From NCBI RefSeq assembly GCF_910592395.1, contig NC_088321.1, positions 14,444,001-14,508,000 on the forward strand: 64,000 nucleotides of DNA, written 5' to 3'. This stretch comes from Lineus longissimus (Eukaryota; Nemertea; Pilidiophora; Heteronemertea; Lineidae). The notes below the pieces were generated by a model. It was not told the DNA's origin and ran no database searches. It saw nothing but the letters and a program-made list of their open reading frames with translations. The position numbers and the translations under genes are program-made. Shown piece by piece: positions 11,683 through 24,535 of this stretch; position 1 is the first letter of the stretch, and each line of letters opens with the position of its first letter.

Positions 11683-14400
11683 GTAAGTTAGGGGGCGCCA
11701 CAAGGCGTGTTTGTGAAAACACCCCGTTTTCATCTTAGGCATGAAAAGTGTGCTCCAATCACTTGAGTCCTTTGTAGCTCAAATCAAATGAAAAAGATAG
11801 AAAGATAGAGAGATTCTTTGAAATATGTGGAGGGGGATTTTGAAAACTTTGTCAATTTTTGCTCATGTTAATGATAGCAAGAACAACATTACGAGCCCGA
11901 AACGAATTCTGCATTTTCATTTGCAATCAGATAATATGTTGAAACCTCTGCCTTGATGAAGTGTCACCTGTAGCTCTCCTACCGTGGAGGTGAAAATGAC
12001 TGACGCCTCCCTGCCGGTAATAGCGACGTTATTTTGCATATGAGATCTCGTTTGGTGAGTTAATTTGGCCGCGGAGGGTTATTTAGACGAAAGTTTATTA
12101 TCGGAATGAAATAATCTTGGGATGGTCTTGAAAGGATATGTCAGGGGAAAATAATAGGTGGTAAAACTTGATTAATTAGGTATTCCAGAGATTGGTTTGT
12201 CCCCCACTGATATTGGTGATTGGACTGTTCTGGCTTTTGTTTGCCCCCATAGTATGTGTTGTATTGGTCATAACCTCGAGGCAGGGCAAGAGCTGGGTCT
12301 TTCTCGGCAGATTTTGAGGAGACATTAAATTGTTTGAATTCTAATTTTAACAAAAAATAACTTGGACCCTTTTATCAAAAATTCGGTTTTGTGACGAAGT
12401 AATCCGAATTTCACATAATTATCGTTGTTGTAATTTTGGATATTTTTGGAATTATTTAAAGTCAATCCTGGCTGTTACAATCAGTGTGCCTCCTCCCCCT
12501 GCATGATGTGAAAATCGCAGAAAATTTCCTGGATATCCTGCTATGTCTTCATAGACAACTGTTTCAATTTTTGCAGAAGATTCTCTGTCGAGGTTTAAAA
12601 CAACGTGCCTCTCCCAACATTATTCATAAAAGAACATTTTGATGATAATGTTTTGTGAACATTTTTTCGGAAAAAATAGTTCGTTTTGATTTCCCTAACG
12701 TTGTCTTATTGATAAATGAAAATTTATAGATGCAAAGTTTTTCGCGATAATGAAATATTTGATTGAACAAAATTTGTCATTTTGTGCATTTTCTTCAAGA
12801 AATTTGAAAAACCCTTTCGCTTGATTTCTGGCTGCATAGATCTTGAAACAAATTTTACACTTTCGATTATTGATTAGTGAACGTAATTATACATTCTTTG
12901 CTTCTCGAGACAATCTTCTGCAATTCATTCGATTCTTTACTCTGCCAATAGATGTCACTTTTCAAATCACCATACTTTTTCATTCGCTAAGACCACCAAT
13001 TTCTTTTTGCAGGAAAGTCACCCTCACGTTTTCAGCCACCAGTTCCCACCGGAGCTTCACAAATGCAACAATAGGTGGCAGCACTCAAGCAAACGAATAT
13101 CCGGACACCACTCTTTACATCACGTTGTTTAGTTGTCAGCATTTTTTGCTTTGCTACGCACTTGTTTCAACCTCGTTCCAAGTCTCTGATTTACACTGAA
13201 GATAATGTACTGATTTTTACTCGACCTGGAACCTGTTAAATTCCCCTGGAATGAGGTTGTCAAAGGTTTTGGTAACAATATCTGCAACTCAATTGACTTC
13301 ACGAAAATGAAATTTAAGGGGTTCCGCCCATGTCCAAGGGGGTAAAAAAGTCTTCGAAATATCATGTTGCAAACGGCTTTTAAACTTGCGACTGGGTGTT
13401 TTTCAAAAAATGGTCATCATTAAAATTTTGCCAACACCAAGCTTTAAATGCTAATTTTGGAGAAATATCACATATTGTACAAGAAGACTGAATCTTAACA
13501 TCAAATCGATTTATGCGAGGTAGGTGGTGCCAAGCTCTGTCCGAACAATGATAAAAAAAAATTATAAAGTGAAAATTCTGCAAAATCTATTTCTTTCTGT
13601 TGTCAGGCTCTTTGGGGTGAAAACATTGATGTTTGTTCTAATGTGCAATCTATTTACTCCTCAGAAGCTATACCAAACACTATTTTCGAAGATTTTATTT
13701 CAAAAGATTTTTCACTGTTATTCTTTGAAGTGTAAACAAAAGTGTCAGACAGAATTACTTTTGAAAAACTCCTCCACTGGAGGTGATATCCATAACAATG
13801 TCATCGGGTCACCCTCATTCTATGTCCACTTGGGTAATTGGTACACTCCATTCTCACAAGAGAAAACATTGTTTGCAAGAATTCAGTTCTTCTGACTTGC
13901 AAAATTGTCCTCGCATCAAAACACTTAATTTTTCACTAGGATTGTTTTCTTATCACGGGAGGGTAAAAACACATTTTTTGTCACACGTTCGAGAACACTT
14001 AGTTGGACAAAAAATTGGGCACTTTTTAAGATTTTTGCTATCACATGCACGGCAGAAATTCACCCTGAATTCTTACCGATTAGGAAAGGGTATTTTTAGA
14101 AATTTTGAAAAAAATTATTATTTGCATGAAAATTGGAAACACTTTTTTAAAGAAAATTTTGTTTAAAATTTAAATTTTTAAAAGATTTTTTGAAGAAAAA
14201 AATTTAATTATAGATGTATACTGATTTTCATGAAAATTATAATTTCTGATGAATCTCGTAAAAATGGAATTTTTGCTTTTTCAAAAGATTTTTCAAAAAT
14301 ACCAAAAAATCGAAATCGGTAAGATAAGCGGATTATCCTCACGCTTCACTACTATGCTAGCGTTGGTGTATTAACGTTCTCTAGAATTTCTCTCTTACAG
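11683..14400 (+). other. Intron of the RBPMS-like gene
   Basis: A 2.7 kb AT-rich intron. I see no repeat with clear ends and no additional exon. The minus-strand open frame at 12141-12353 has no family signature. Confidence 0.7.
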
Positions 14401-14454
14401 GGCTACGAGTCGTCGTTACTAAAAGTAATGGCGAAAGCTGGCAAAAATAACGCT
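14401..14454 (+). CDS. RBPMS: RBPMS-like alternative exon a (RRM1 beta2/loop)
   Basis: This 54-nt phase-0 exon sits between acceptor TCTCTTACAG and donor GTGAGT. It encodes GYESSLLKVMAKAGKNNA, the segment that in the family reads GYEGSL(L/I)K(V/L)TSKNGK. It has the same length, phase and core as the exon 129 nt downstream, and inclusion of both would duplicate beta2 of RRM1. It is the more divergent of the two: family-like EGS is replaced by ESS and the basic loop is altered. Confidence 0.85.
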
Positions 14455-14583
14455 GTGAGTAAGGACACCTCAGAGGTCGAAGGTCACTCCGCACGCTCTC
14501 CGTGTTAATGGACGCATGCCCACCAAATGTCGTAAAACGCACCCGATCACAAATCACCTCGTTAAATTTTATTCGAATTTCAG

Positions 14584-14637
14584 GGATACGAAGGTTCGCT
14601 ACTTAAAGTGACTGGTAAAAATGGAAAGAGCACCAGT
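14584..14637 (+). CDS. RBPMS: RBPMS-like alternative exon b (RRM1 beta2/loop)
   Basis: This 54-nt phase-0 exon lies between acceptor AATTTCAG and donor GTAAGT. It encodes GYEGSLLKVTGKNGKSTS and is the closer match to the couch potato family form. It is the tandem partner of the exon at 14401-14454, and only one of the two fits into a normal RRM1. The 129-nt intron between them is by far the shortest in the gene and may be too short or sterically constrained for consecutive splicing, as in other mutually exclusive pairs. Confidence 0.88.
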
Positions 14638-17557
14638 GTAAGTAGAACCGTTGCCAAGGTGATGGGCGAAAATGCAAAGTCGTGCGGGAAATATTCAAAT
14701 TTCTGATAATTTTCCGTTTTTTTGGAACCCCACCTTGTGATATGTCTATGGAAAGCTCTGGACTTGAGTATTGTGATGGGACATAATTTGTGACTTTATT
14801 TTGAGTTAAATGCCAAAAACATGATTGAAGAAGCCACCCCCATATCCCACCCATTTCAATTGTTTCAAAATATCCAGTTCCTCACACCCTAGTTTGAGAT
14901 CTACCTATAATAAAACTCTCGTCGAGCATATTATAATGGAATATAATCTGAAACATGTTTTGCATCAAAACTTCATGGGCCCCTCCAGGCTGCCTTACTT
15001 GTCATTTGAAACTCTCAGCAAGTGTAATATGATGGTCATGTGAGAACACCAGAACGACATCTACAGAATAATTGTAGTCCCTTGGCCTCCCATTTTCAGA
15101 TGTCAGTGCCAGCAATTTTACGAGTTTGTTAAATGATGGCTGCAATGGGACGCACATCCATCCTTTGGTATCAGAATTTGAACGGAGAATCTCATATCTG
15201 ACAATGCTACTATGCTTACTACTTCTGAGGTATAAACTTTAGCAAATCTGCTGAAAAAAAGAAATGGCTGTTCCCTGTGTATCATCCCTCCTTTTTTGGC
15301 CCCTTCCCAAATCGAGTAAATCACGTAAAACTTTTTTCACCCCAATTCACAAAAACGTGAAATGAATTTCACTGTCACTGCCGACTTCACATTTTCACCC
15401 ATTCCCTTTCAGATGAGTCGCTATTTCTCCAAAAAGCCGTGAGAAAGTGCGCGTAAATCGATAAAAGTCACCCACTCTTGAAAAACACAAAAATTCCACG
15501 TGTTTCGCTGTCGTTTAAACCAAATCGGTGGAGGTTACGATATATTGCACTGCAGTAGTTTTCGTTTTAAGATTTATCGAACCTTGTATCCAGGTAACAA
15601 GTGTGTGTATGGAATGTATTCAGATGTGTAGACAGCGAATCCTGGGGACGAGGTGACTTTATTTCATCTCATATAAACCTTGTTCCCAGGTTATGAACAG
15701 GGTTTTTCGTTATGAGTTATCAAATGTATGCTTAATCTGAAACGCCCCTGGATACAAGGTTTGAAATTCTTCAACGAAACTGCGGCAAACGCTTCGTAAA
15801 TTTGTCGAGTTTAATTTTCATCATCATTAATGCCAGCATGCCGTAAAAACACGACACAATGTGCCCGACACCAAAAATCACGGCACAACATTTTTATTTA
15901 CGATTAAATGCCGATATTTTTACCCAGTAATCTCGTCGCGAATTATTTCGTACTAATGCTGATTCCTGAGTTTGTGTCTTAAAATGCTTTGCTGCGTTGC
16001 GAAAATTGGAACTAACATTTTCAATTTCTTTTCGTAGTCTATTCGAGTTTCAGCGATATTTTCTCGGTAAACTTTCATGAGGTAACAATGTCCGTCTTTG
16101 TCTTAAATCAGAGTGTTAGTAAGTGTCTAAATTGAGAATTGTAAAAATGCTCTTTTAAAGAAACATGGAGATTACTTTATCAGTTGTCAACTTTAAAAAT
16201 TAACAAAAAATCTCTGAAATAATTATCAAATTTGTTGTCTTTAGGTTAAATTTTGCATCAAATCCTAATTTTACTGAGAGTTTTTGTCGAATTATGGAAA
16301 AATGGTGAATACTAGTAGGTGTTCCAAACTGCGTCTTTTGCGCATAACTGTCTGAAGTATTTGAACTAATTTAAAATGTCTCCCAGACCAATTGAAACAA
16401 TAGATATGAACATTCTGATAATGAAGCAGTTAACTTTGTCTTTCACATAAATGTCATAAACAAGTAGGGATGAAAAATAGAAATAACAATAAATATAGAA
16501 AAATTTATAGAAATCGAATTGTGAGTTTATTTTTAGGACAAAATATCCGTTTTCAATAGGTTCAACGGTTGCCATGTCTGTGCATGATATTTACATATTG
16601 GAAAATTTTTTTCACAATTTTCAAATGTGAGAAGTTTTGTATTATATGAATGTTAAAGGGGGTTTGCCGTTTGTATATACTGGTAAATTGGGAAAATAGA
16701 AAAGCAGTTATACACAATGCCCTAGTGAAGTTAACATGCATGCAACTCTGTTGAAACTTGGTATGTATAGTATTTGTATATCAGTCTATACAATGGCAGT
16801 GTTGACATTTATATTTAGTAGTTATTAACGCAATTTGAAATTTTCAAATTCAGTTACAAATTTAGATTTTTTTAACGAGGTGCCTTTAAACATTTTTGTG
16901 AACAAATAGGGCTGGGCATATTTAGATATATTCATCATGAAAATAAACACCTTGTCCAATTCTTTTTTTTTACCATTTAGAAAAGATGAGGGCATAAAGA
17001 TTCAAAATAAACTTAGTATTTAAAAAAATAATTTCTTGGATATTGGATTTTTTGGGTGATTTAAAATGTTGACGCAAGTTCCTCCATATTCTTATTGAAG
17101 ACCCTGAATTTTCTCATAAAAGTATAGATAATAATCGATATTGCTTAATTTATTGAGTTTTGAATAATTGATATTAATTGTTAAGTTGGCCTAATGGGTT
17201 TATTTAGATAAGGTTGTTTTATATGCAACTAAACAGTTAAAACAAACATTTGAAAATTTTAAAGTTTAATCCATGCTGTATTTTGTAGGCCTACTTAATC
17301 CTATTTTCAGCTTAAACGACTAAAACTTGTATTAAAAAACTCACTTCGAAAAAACTCGAAAAAAAATAATTTTCCTTTACCTTGTGAGTGCATAAATGTT
17401 GATCCTGGTCTCATCATAATAATCATTATTTCATGAATTTTATGAAATTTCATAAAATTTCATAATTCTGTCATTTTCATCATAAAAATGTATAATGATT
17501 GATAATCGAATGTAACGAAAGATGTAATAATTTTTCTGTTTCATCTCTTTGTTACAG
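14638..17557 (+). other. Intron of the RBPMS-like gene
   Basis: A 2.9 kb intron, very AT-rich at 15.8-17.5 kb. The only structured part is the inverted-repeat element at 15580-15762. No coding signal is evident. Confidence 0.7.
15580..15762. repeat. Short inverted-repeat element
   Basis: AACCTTGTATCCAGG at 15580-15594 and its exact reverse complement CCTGGATACAAGGTT at 15748-15762 bracket 153 bp. The interior has a further related AACCTTGTTCCCAGG. It is probably a small MITE remnant. No target duplication is obvious. Confidence 0.6.
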
Positions 17558-17620
17558 CCGGTTGGTTTTGTCACATTTAGCTCACGAGTCGCTGCTGAGT
17601 CGGCGAAACAGGATCTACAG
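17558..17620 (+). CDS. RBPMS: RBPMS-like exon: RRM1 beta3 (RNP1) and alpha2
   Basis: A 63-nt phase-0 exon bounded by TTGTTACAG and GTAAGT encodes 21 residues, PVGFVTFSSRVAAESAKQDL then Q. GFVTF is the RNP1 core, with the aromatic residues that stack on RNA bases. AAESAKQDLQ is the alpha2 helix typical of couch potato. Confidence 0.92.
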
Positions 17621-18022
17621 GTAAGTGCTGCTGCCTGGTGGCAGTTTATTCAACTAAGATTATCGCGTCTCCAGAGGATGTGAAATTTCAACAATCTTGG
17701 GGTGTCTGATCCAAGATCCCGTAATCTAACTTTCTGGGCTTCTTGACAAAATTGTCATTTATATCAACACTCCAGCGCCGTCCAACTAGTTTGGCCAAAA
17801 TCTTCAGAAGCTGTGAATGGGAGAGTCAACATTCAAACTGTAGAGGGCCGGGGGGGGGAAAGATGGTCAAAAATCAGTAATTTCAGAATACGAGTTGGCG
17901 ACTAAAGCTTTCATGTTCGTTTAACCACGTAAACGAACCTCCTAAATTTCCCTGGAAATTATTCCAGAATATTTTTCTGAAGAAACTCTTCTGGTATCTC
18001 ATCCAGAATTCGATAAATCCTA

Positions 18023-18500
18023 GCGCTGACATCTAGTGTTTACATTCATAACTAAACTTGTTACACCTGATTACCGATGTCATCGTAATCTGCTTACAAC
18101 TTGACGTTTTAAGTGAACACTTCTAAAAACCCAACTCAGAAACATAGCATTTTCTCCAGATTATTTTCACGATACTTTGAAATTGATCCCTGCCATCTGG
18201 TGGATATTTTTGGAATTAAACTTGTAACACGTTGCCTTTGATATCAGAGTTGGAAGATTTTATCTAAGTGCCGAAAGATAAGCCTGTGAATCAGATTCCG
18301 AAAAGTAAACGTCTTCTTCTATTTTACGATACTTGGTAATTGACGCTGCCATCTGGTGGATTTGTTATGAACTGAACTAGTAACACCTCGTCTCTGGTAT
18401 CGATGTTTATCTTCTTGCTGTCATGACGATGATAAGGATGATAAATTTCCAAGTGGCCGATTTTTGTTCTGATGCGATGCTGCCATCTGATTTCGATAAT
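18023..18500 (+). repeat. Degenerate tandem repeat with CTCF-like motif in each unit
   Basis: Four units start at about 18026, 18190, 18346 and 18480 with CTGMCATCTRGTGG or variants, then AACTTGTAACAC-type and TGATATC-type segments. Spacing is 134-164 bp. The head motif, read on the minus strand as CCACCAGATGGCAG, fits the CTCF core consensus. Function is unproven. Confidence 0.6.
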
Positions 18501-19388
18501 TTGAACCAAACTTTAAATGAAAAGAAGAACAAAAATGTTTTTGAGTGATGTCAAAGTCTCCACCAATTTGTCAAAACAAAATTAGAATTCAATCCAAAAA
18601 AATGAAGACAAAAATAGTTTCGAAAAACAAGAAATAGTTTATAATGGCTGAAAATATTGTAGCCTGAGGTGAAGGCCCACACAATATTGGGTGTGGTTGT
18701 TCCAACATGCGATTTGGTCCCACCCTATTTTATCGGGATTCTTTCGATCGGAAATCTATAACAGATGTCAGAACGAGCTATTTTCATGAGGATGGCTGCC
18801 AAGAATATACTGTATGCCCCGAACTTTTTCCGCAGGTGAATGAAGAGATATTTTCATTCTTAATACGAAGTTGTGCATAGGTTTAATAGCATTCCGCGAA
18901 GTTACTATTTATAGCTCACAAGGTCATTTGCATAAGATATTGATGACGTTTTAGTCACGTGACAGTCGGACATCGACACTTATTTCTACGCATTTGAGCT
19001 TATTTCAAAGTCAATTATCTTTGACCCCTGCATTGTTTTTAGCATGAATGATAACCATAGAGTCAGAGAGAGAAATATTCAGAACAATTATGTAGTATTT
19101 CCAACACTCGGACATGTGCCAGATTGAATCTAACTGCCCTAGTTAGAAAGCCTGAATCCATTACGAAACCGCATGTTTGTCCGACATTGCCGGTAATTCA
19201 GCGATGGGGAAATAGAGGGCAGCAGCTGCAGTGACGTCATCTTCGCGGAATGCTATTTCATCCAGATCAGGAGAAAAAAGTATTTTTTTGAAAATCTTAT
19301 GTTTTCTGAAATTTTTCCAAAATAGCCAGACAAATATTTTTCAGTTTACAATAATCCACATTAACTTAATTCTTTTTTTGCTTTCCAG

Positions 19389-19524
19389 GGTGTCCGCTTC
19401 GACCCCGACCTGCCACAAACGCTTAGGTTAGAATTCGCAAAGTCCAATACGAAGGTCACCAAGCCGAAGCAACAGTCCCCCCAGCCGGCCGCGACTCATC
19501 CCACGACCTTCATGCTCACCGGGC
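19389..19524 (+). CDS. RBPMS: RBPMS-like exon: end of RRM1 and start of linker
   Basis: This 136-nt exon enters in phase 0 and leaves one base over. It encodes [20 protein letters not shown] followed by a Lys/Gln/Pro-rich linker that ends [21 protein letters not shown] is one of the most conserved stretches of RBPMS, couch potato and MEC-8 and includes beta4 and the RNA-contacting C-terminal extension. The leftover C joins AA of the next exon to form a Gln codon. Confidence 0.92.
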
Positions 19525-20920
19525 GTAAGTTACCATGGCGATGCCATAAACACTTTGATATGATTAGCCGAAATTTGTTGCATCGAAGTTTGAAATGATC
19601 GTAGAGAATTTTGAAAAATTTTCTGAAAGAAATTACTATTATTTTCACTGAATTTTCTTTTAAATTGGCACTATTTGAAAGATTTTGTTATTGTGATGGA
19701 TGAAAAAAGATGCGATATCTTTTTAAAAACGTGTACTCTTGAAATAAAGATTAAACCCAGAGGGAAGTTGCACTGACATCATCCAAAGAGTAGGCATACC
19801 AGGGACTTAGAATTTTGGCCAAAATAATATTTTTTTCCCGCAAAATTTTGTCTTCAGTGACAGAATTCTGGCTCATTACCAAAGTTTGGTCTATGGCAAT
19901 ATTTGTTCCATTGTATTCTATTCATACAGTATTTCAAACTTCGTTGCACAAATATTTCTTCCACTGATGAATTCATGATGTTAGCGGTATGGTACAGAAG
20001 TAGGATTTCAACTAGCAGACGTATTGGTACCTGGGTCTGTAGAAAATGAGAACTGGTATTCAGAATTCACTAGTCACCTAAATCACCCATCACCCTTAAG
20101 TTGAGATCACGTTATAGAGCATGAGGCTGCTACCAGGCCATGCCACATTATAGCATCTACCCAATGCCACTTTTTAGCTTTAACCCCTTTAAGATCGTAC
20201 ACTTCAATCCCTCCGAACCACGAGCGAAGATTTCACTATTTTTTTGACTGATCACTTTTTATGTCGAACAAGTACTATTTCACTCCCAATATGTTGGAAT
20301 CATCACTTATTATTTTGGTGTTTAACTTTGTTCAAAAATGCCCGCAGATATTGGTTGACCATTTTGATACTAACTAATGTTATGTGACCATCTGTTCTTG
20401 TTCTAAAGGGTCATTTGTCGTTGATATAGGGGATTCTATCGCAAGTTTAACATCATTGAAAGTATGGTGTTTGTATTGCCAAAAACTTGCATAGTAACCA
20501 ATGCTGTCTCTAAGCAACCACCTGTTACCATTAGCGATAAGTTGTAACCATTGGAAACCCATAGCGACAAGGTGCATAACTTAGCAACCAGTTGCTATCC
20601 ATAGTGACCAGGTCCCATCCATAGCCACCATAGCAATTTATGCAACCAATAAAAATATAGGAAAATCCAAACTATTGAAAGACAATTTTGCCCTTGGAAC
20701 AATGACAGAGGTCTAAATTCATGCATTTTGTGCATCATGTCTTCTTGGATCTAATATAGAAATTAGTGTTTTGTGGCCTGACTCTTTTTTGAGGCAGGCC
20801 ATGGATTAACATTTGTTGTGCATCTCGTCTTTCGTAGAGTCACGACCATAACCATTGTGGTTTTGGTGTTGTGCTTGTCTGATGTTAAAATTTAGAAGTT
20901 TCCGTTGTTGATAATGTAGA

Positions 20921-20960
20921 AACCTCATACCTATCTCTAGTTATCCATAGGTATGAGGTT
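20921..20960. repeat. Perfect 14-bp hairpin
   Basis: AACCTCATACCTAT and its exact reverse complement ATAGGTATGAGGTT are separated by a 12-nt loop. The hairpin lies inside an intron, with no T-run after it. Confidence 0.85.
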
Positions 20961-22539
20961 GCATCTGCATGGTGTAGTGCATGGATGTATTACTTTAAAA
21001 AAGTATCAGAACTGATGAGTGTATGTCAGCTTGTGTTGTTTGTCTGGTCATGACGAAACTCTTCAAAATCAACAACCTGTCATTGCAAAATAATTTTAGT
21101 CTCCGAGACATTAGTTCTTTCTACCAGTAGGGATGAAAAATCTTCAATCTTCAAATTGATACAAAACGTTTTTTTCCTTCTTCACAAAATGTCAAACACT
21201 TTTCAAAAGAACAGTGTTATTTTTCACGATAAGAACTTTTCAAAAGATTTTTTTCACATCACATTTTCACTTTCAAAATAAAGAACATGTGAGTTTAATT
21301 AAGAGGTTCGTCAGTAAGTGGCAGTGGTTTGTTTGTCTGACATGTTGTGACCATGCTGAGATTCTAACCGATGACCTCTCGCTCCCAAGGCCAGCGGTCC
21401 GCAACTGTGCCAAAGGGCAAGACGTTAGGCACGAGGCCGTCACACTGCCTAAATCTACCAAATTTGAAACTTTCTTTGCTTGATATTGCAATCTAGACTG
21501 AAAGGTAGTTCTGGTGTGGACCCAATGGGGGCAGCACATCTTCCTCGAGTATGTCCGCCAATCACCGGGCATCAAGATTTGAAAAAAATGGTTGAAATCG
21601 AAGTCGGCCTTGATGATTCTCTACCGATGTAAAAATAGTTCCATTGTTTTAAGTTTGGTAGATTTGATGTTTTTGCTGTTCGATATATGGTCTTCTTGTT
21701 GTTGTTGTACTCCCCCTGGAGAATCAATTACAAGATAATGTCAAGTTTTAACATGCAATCCCTTTAATTTTGCTTATCCAATTCCAAAGGGCATCAAATG
21801 GCTCAGACCGACTTTTGAAAGATAATTTATGCAACAGTGCAAGTCCTTTGCATACATAATAACATCATTTGCATATCATGCATATTCATATTCTAATCAA
21901 CTTTTTCGAACCTCTAGATATGCCTCACGAACAACAAAACTGGATCCTCCCACCAGGCATGTACCCATTTAACTGTATGCAACTAATAACGGTCATTTTA
22001 CCCAATGTTGGTGGGGAAACTTTCATACATTTGTGCAAATTCTGTGGACTCGATGCTTTAAATATACCCCCTGTTGGCAAGTCATGACACTAGTCTTAGC
22101 AAATGCAATGAAAACCTATGTGCGCTATTTTGAAAAATTTCTCACTGTAGGATCTTCAAACTTTTATCATTGATATATTTTGACAGTTCAAACATTTGAC
22201 CTTGACCTCCTAATTTGGTGCTGCACAGATACTGGTTTCCGATGAAGATTTGCTGCTCTGTTAATTATAAAGTAAAACATATAAATTTTACAATGATATT
22301 TTCGTTTGAGGCAAAGTCATTATTACCAAAAAAGCTTTGGACCGAGTCTGCAGATTCTTGTGAAAAATGTAATGTTGATTTCAGCCGACCAAGGGTAGAG
22401 TGAACATTATGAAATGCTTCTTCTTTATTTAGTTCAATGCAAGCCTACATGAAACTCTTCATTCATCATTAAACATCTCCCTCTCCTTTCTGTACCTGTA
22501 TCCCATTTGGTCTCCTTGAATGCCAATATTTTGTTGACG

Positions 22540-22935
22540 TGGTTGCTAAGCAACCAGTTTGTAATGACAAAGTAACCGAGCAACCTTGATTGTGTGTCAT
22601 CATTATTGACCTGTTTTGTTTGATTGCTAAGCAACCACATCCCTGTTTTGTTTACAGTTGCCTAGCAACCAGTTAGTTGGTGGTTGTGTGGCAACCCTTT
22701 ATTGTGTGGATGGTGTTCCTCTAACTTTATTTGAATTTGGATTCCAAGCTAACAATAAGAATGACATCATTTTGTGTATGATGAAAAATCTCTTTCCTCC
22801 CATGCCTATAACCCGATTGTTGATACATATATGTATTAGTTGCTACATAGATGGTTGCTTAGCAGCCTGCTTGATGTAAATGACTGTTGCCAGGCAACCA
22901 GGTTGCCGGATGTGATCCTTAGCAACCATGTCTCT
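22540..22935. promoter_or_regulatory. Cluster of RFX X-box-like sites
   Basis: Near-palindromic GTTGCTAAGCAAC (22542-22554), GTTGCCTAGCAAC (22657-22669) and GTTGCCAGGCAAC (22886-22898), plus further GCAACC half-sites, match the RFX X-box form GTTGCC-N-GGCAAC. The cluster is intronic. Regulatory function is inferred from the motif only, and dispersal by a repeat is an alternative. Confidence 0.4.
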
Positions 22936-22989
22936 GTGTTGTTAAGTGTTGCCCTCAATACTGGCCACACGGACTTTGAAAAATGTCTT

Positions 22990-23145
22990 CCTAGCTAAAA
23001 AGACAAAAGATTTCTTGTCTGCGGGTAAAGCTGGTAATTGTTGTGTTTGGTATTGATCGCAAGTCGCTGCGATCACCGATTCTTGTCGTAGGCGATGACC
23101 ATGGCAAACAAACAATTTTTGTTGCAGCGATTTAAATCACTTGTT
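22990..23145 (+). repeat. Dispersed repeat, copy B
   Basis: Shares TTCTTGTCTGCGGGTAAA, a TTTGGTATTGATCG segment and ATTTTTGTTGCAGCGAT with the elements at 4560-4790 and 28600-28825. Diverged and non-coding. Confidence 0.4.
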
Positions 23146-24338
23146 TGTTGAGCGCTTTAGCATAGCTTTTCATAATTATTCCCCTAATTACTTTCCGTAG
23201 GCTTGCAGTGAACTAATGAAGTAGAGCAATTCCAAGCATGCCAAGTTTTGTAAATGGAGCTAAAAATGTGCCAAGAATTTTTAAAGCATGTCTGATTATG
23301 ACACCCCTTTTGTCTGAAAATGGGTCGACCTAATGACTGTGTTGGGTTGTACCACTGAACAAAATTAGGTGAGAAGGCGTGCATGACCTATAATTGATGC
23401 ATGAAATCTGAAAAATCTGAAAAATGTTTATTTTGGATAACTTGAATAACTGACAAATATTTTCAGGGTTTTTTCTGAACACAATGACCATGTACACGTT
23501 GAGTTGTGTTGAGTTGAAACAATGCAAAGCATGTCTAATAGATTAACCCTTTAAAAACTGGGACATATTTTAAACAACCTAAAATTGTAAAATCACTCCT
23601 AGAAGCAAACTTACTGGTTATTGGATCATTGGAACACTTGTCTCGATAGCTTTAAAATGAGTACCCATGTCATGTGAGTTTGAAGATTTTGATTTTTTTC
23701 TGCCTTTAATTTCTAAAGGGTTAATAAGCCACAATCACTATCCAGCAGATTATGCAACTAAATAGGCATTTTCATTCTGTTTGTGTCATGTGATTATACA
23801 TAGTGCCACCTGTCGCTAGATTTTGTAACTAACTACGGTCATGTGATTCCCTTCATCCAATCACTGGACTTCTGACATTGTCATGTTGCATGCTGAGCCA
23901 ATGGCAGACACTGTTACAAAATGATTCATGCAAAGCCCACTGATTAGTTAAAAAGATCTGAGGAATGTTGTAGCTAATGGTAACATACAGTGACCAACAG
24001 TCAGTCTCCATGGTTACCACAGAAATTTGCCATTTAATTTGTATGAAATGGTCTAAGTCTGTGAGAAATCTCCTTCTGCAGTAATTCCACTGAAAGTTGA
24101 GTCAAATCCACACAAAAGTTGGGTAATCCTTTCAAGATTGGGGAACGGGTTACTGCTCACTAAAAGTTAAGAAAAATTGTCCAAATTAAGACAAAAGTGG
24201 AACTGTAAAGCTTTCTATGATTAGACAATTTTCAAAATTGAATTGTAACAGTGTCTGTGATTGGCTGAAACACTAATATCCGTTGATCGTAAAACGACTA
24301 GCGTTTGATCCGTGGCGTGTTCTCTCCTCACATTTCAG

Positions 24339-24478
24339 AAGACCTAGGTGCTGCCGCCTTTTTCCCCGGGACGGAGGCGTGGTCACACCACCCGCTAGCG
24401 GCGGCGGCCTATGCAGAGCTGACGAGCCCGACCGCACTCCACCATCACGCAGCACTTCTGCAGCATCCTCTGGCACAG
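24339..24478 (+). CDS. RBPMS: RBPMS-like exon: Ala/His-rich linker
   Basis: This 140-nt exon begins after CATTTCAG with two bases completing a Gln codon and ends in phase 0 at CAG before GTACCC. It encodes a linker with FFPGTEAWSHHPLAAAAYAE, then TALHHHAALLQHPLAQ. Couch potato proteins carry a similar FFPGG.E.W.HHPLA stretch between the RRM and the C-terminus. If the donor is skipped the frame continues eight codons into the intron before a stop, giving a truncated one-RRM form. That is only a possibility. Confidence 0.88.
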
Positions 24479-24535
24479 GTACCCATCCCCGATACGTTTT
24501 TGTAGCGTGTTAGCGTCAGCAGTCGCCATGGTTTC

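Larger units (their letters stand above)
19525..24338 (+). other. Intron of the RBPMS-like gene
   Basis: A 4.8 kb intron without recognisable exons. It contains the hairpin at 20921-20960, clusters of GCAACC/GTTGC half-sites at 20490-20650 and 22540-22935, and a dispersed repeat copy at 22990-23145. Confidence 0.7.

Noticed and set aside
12141-12353. 70-residue minus-strand frame with a Tyr/Gln/Gly-rich stretch
   Set aside because: No flanking splice sites or recognisable family, and it lies antisense in an intron.
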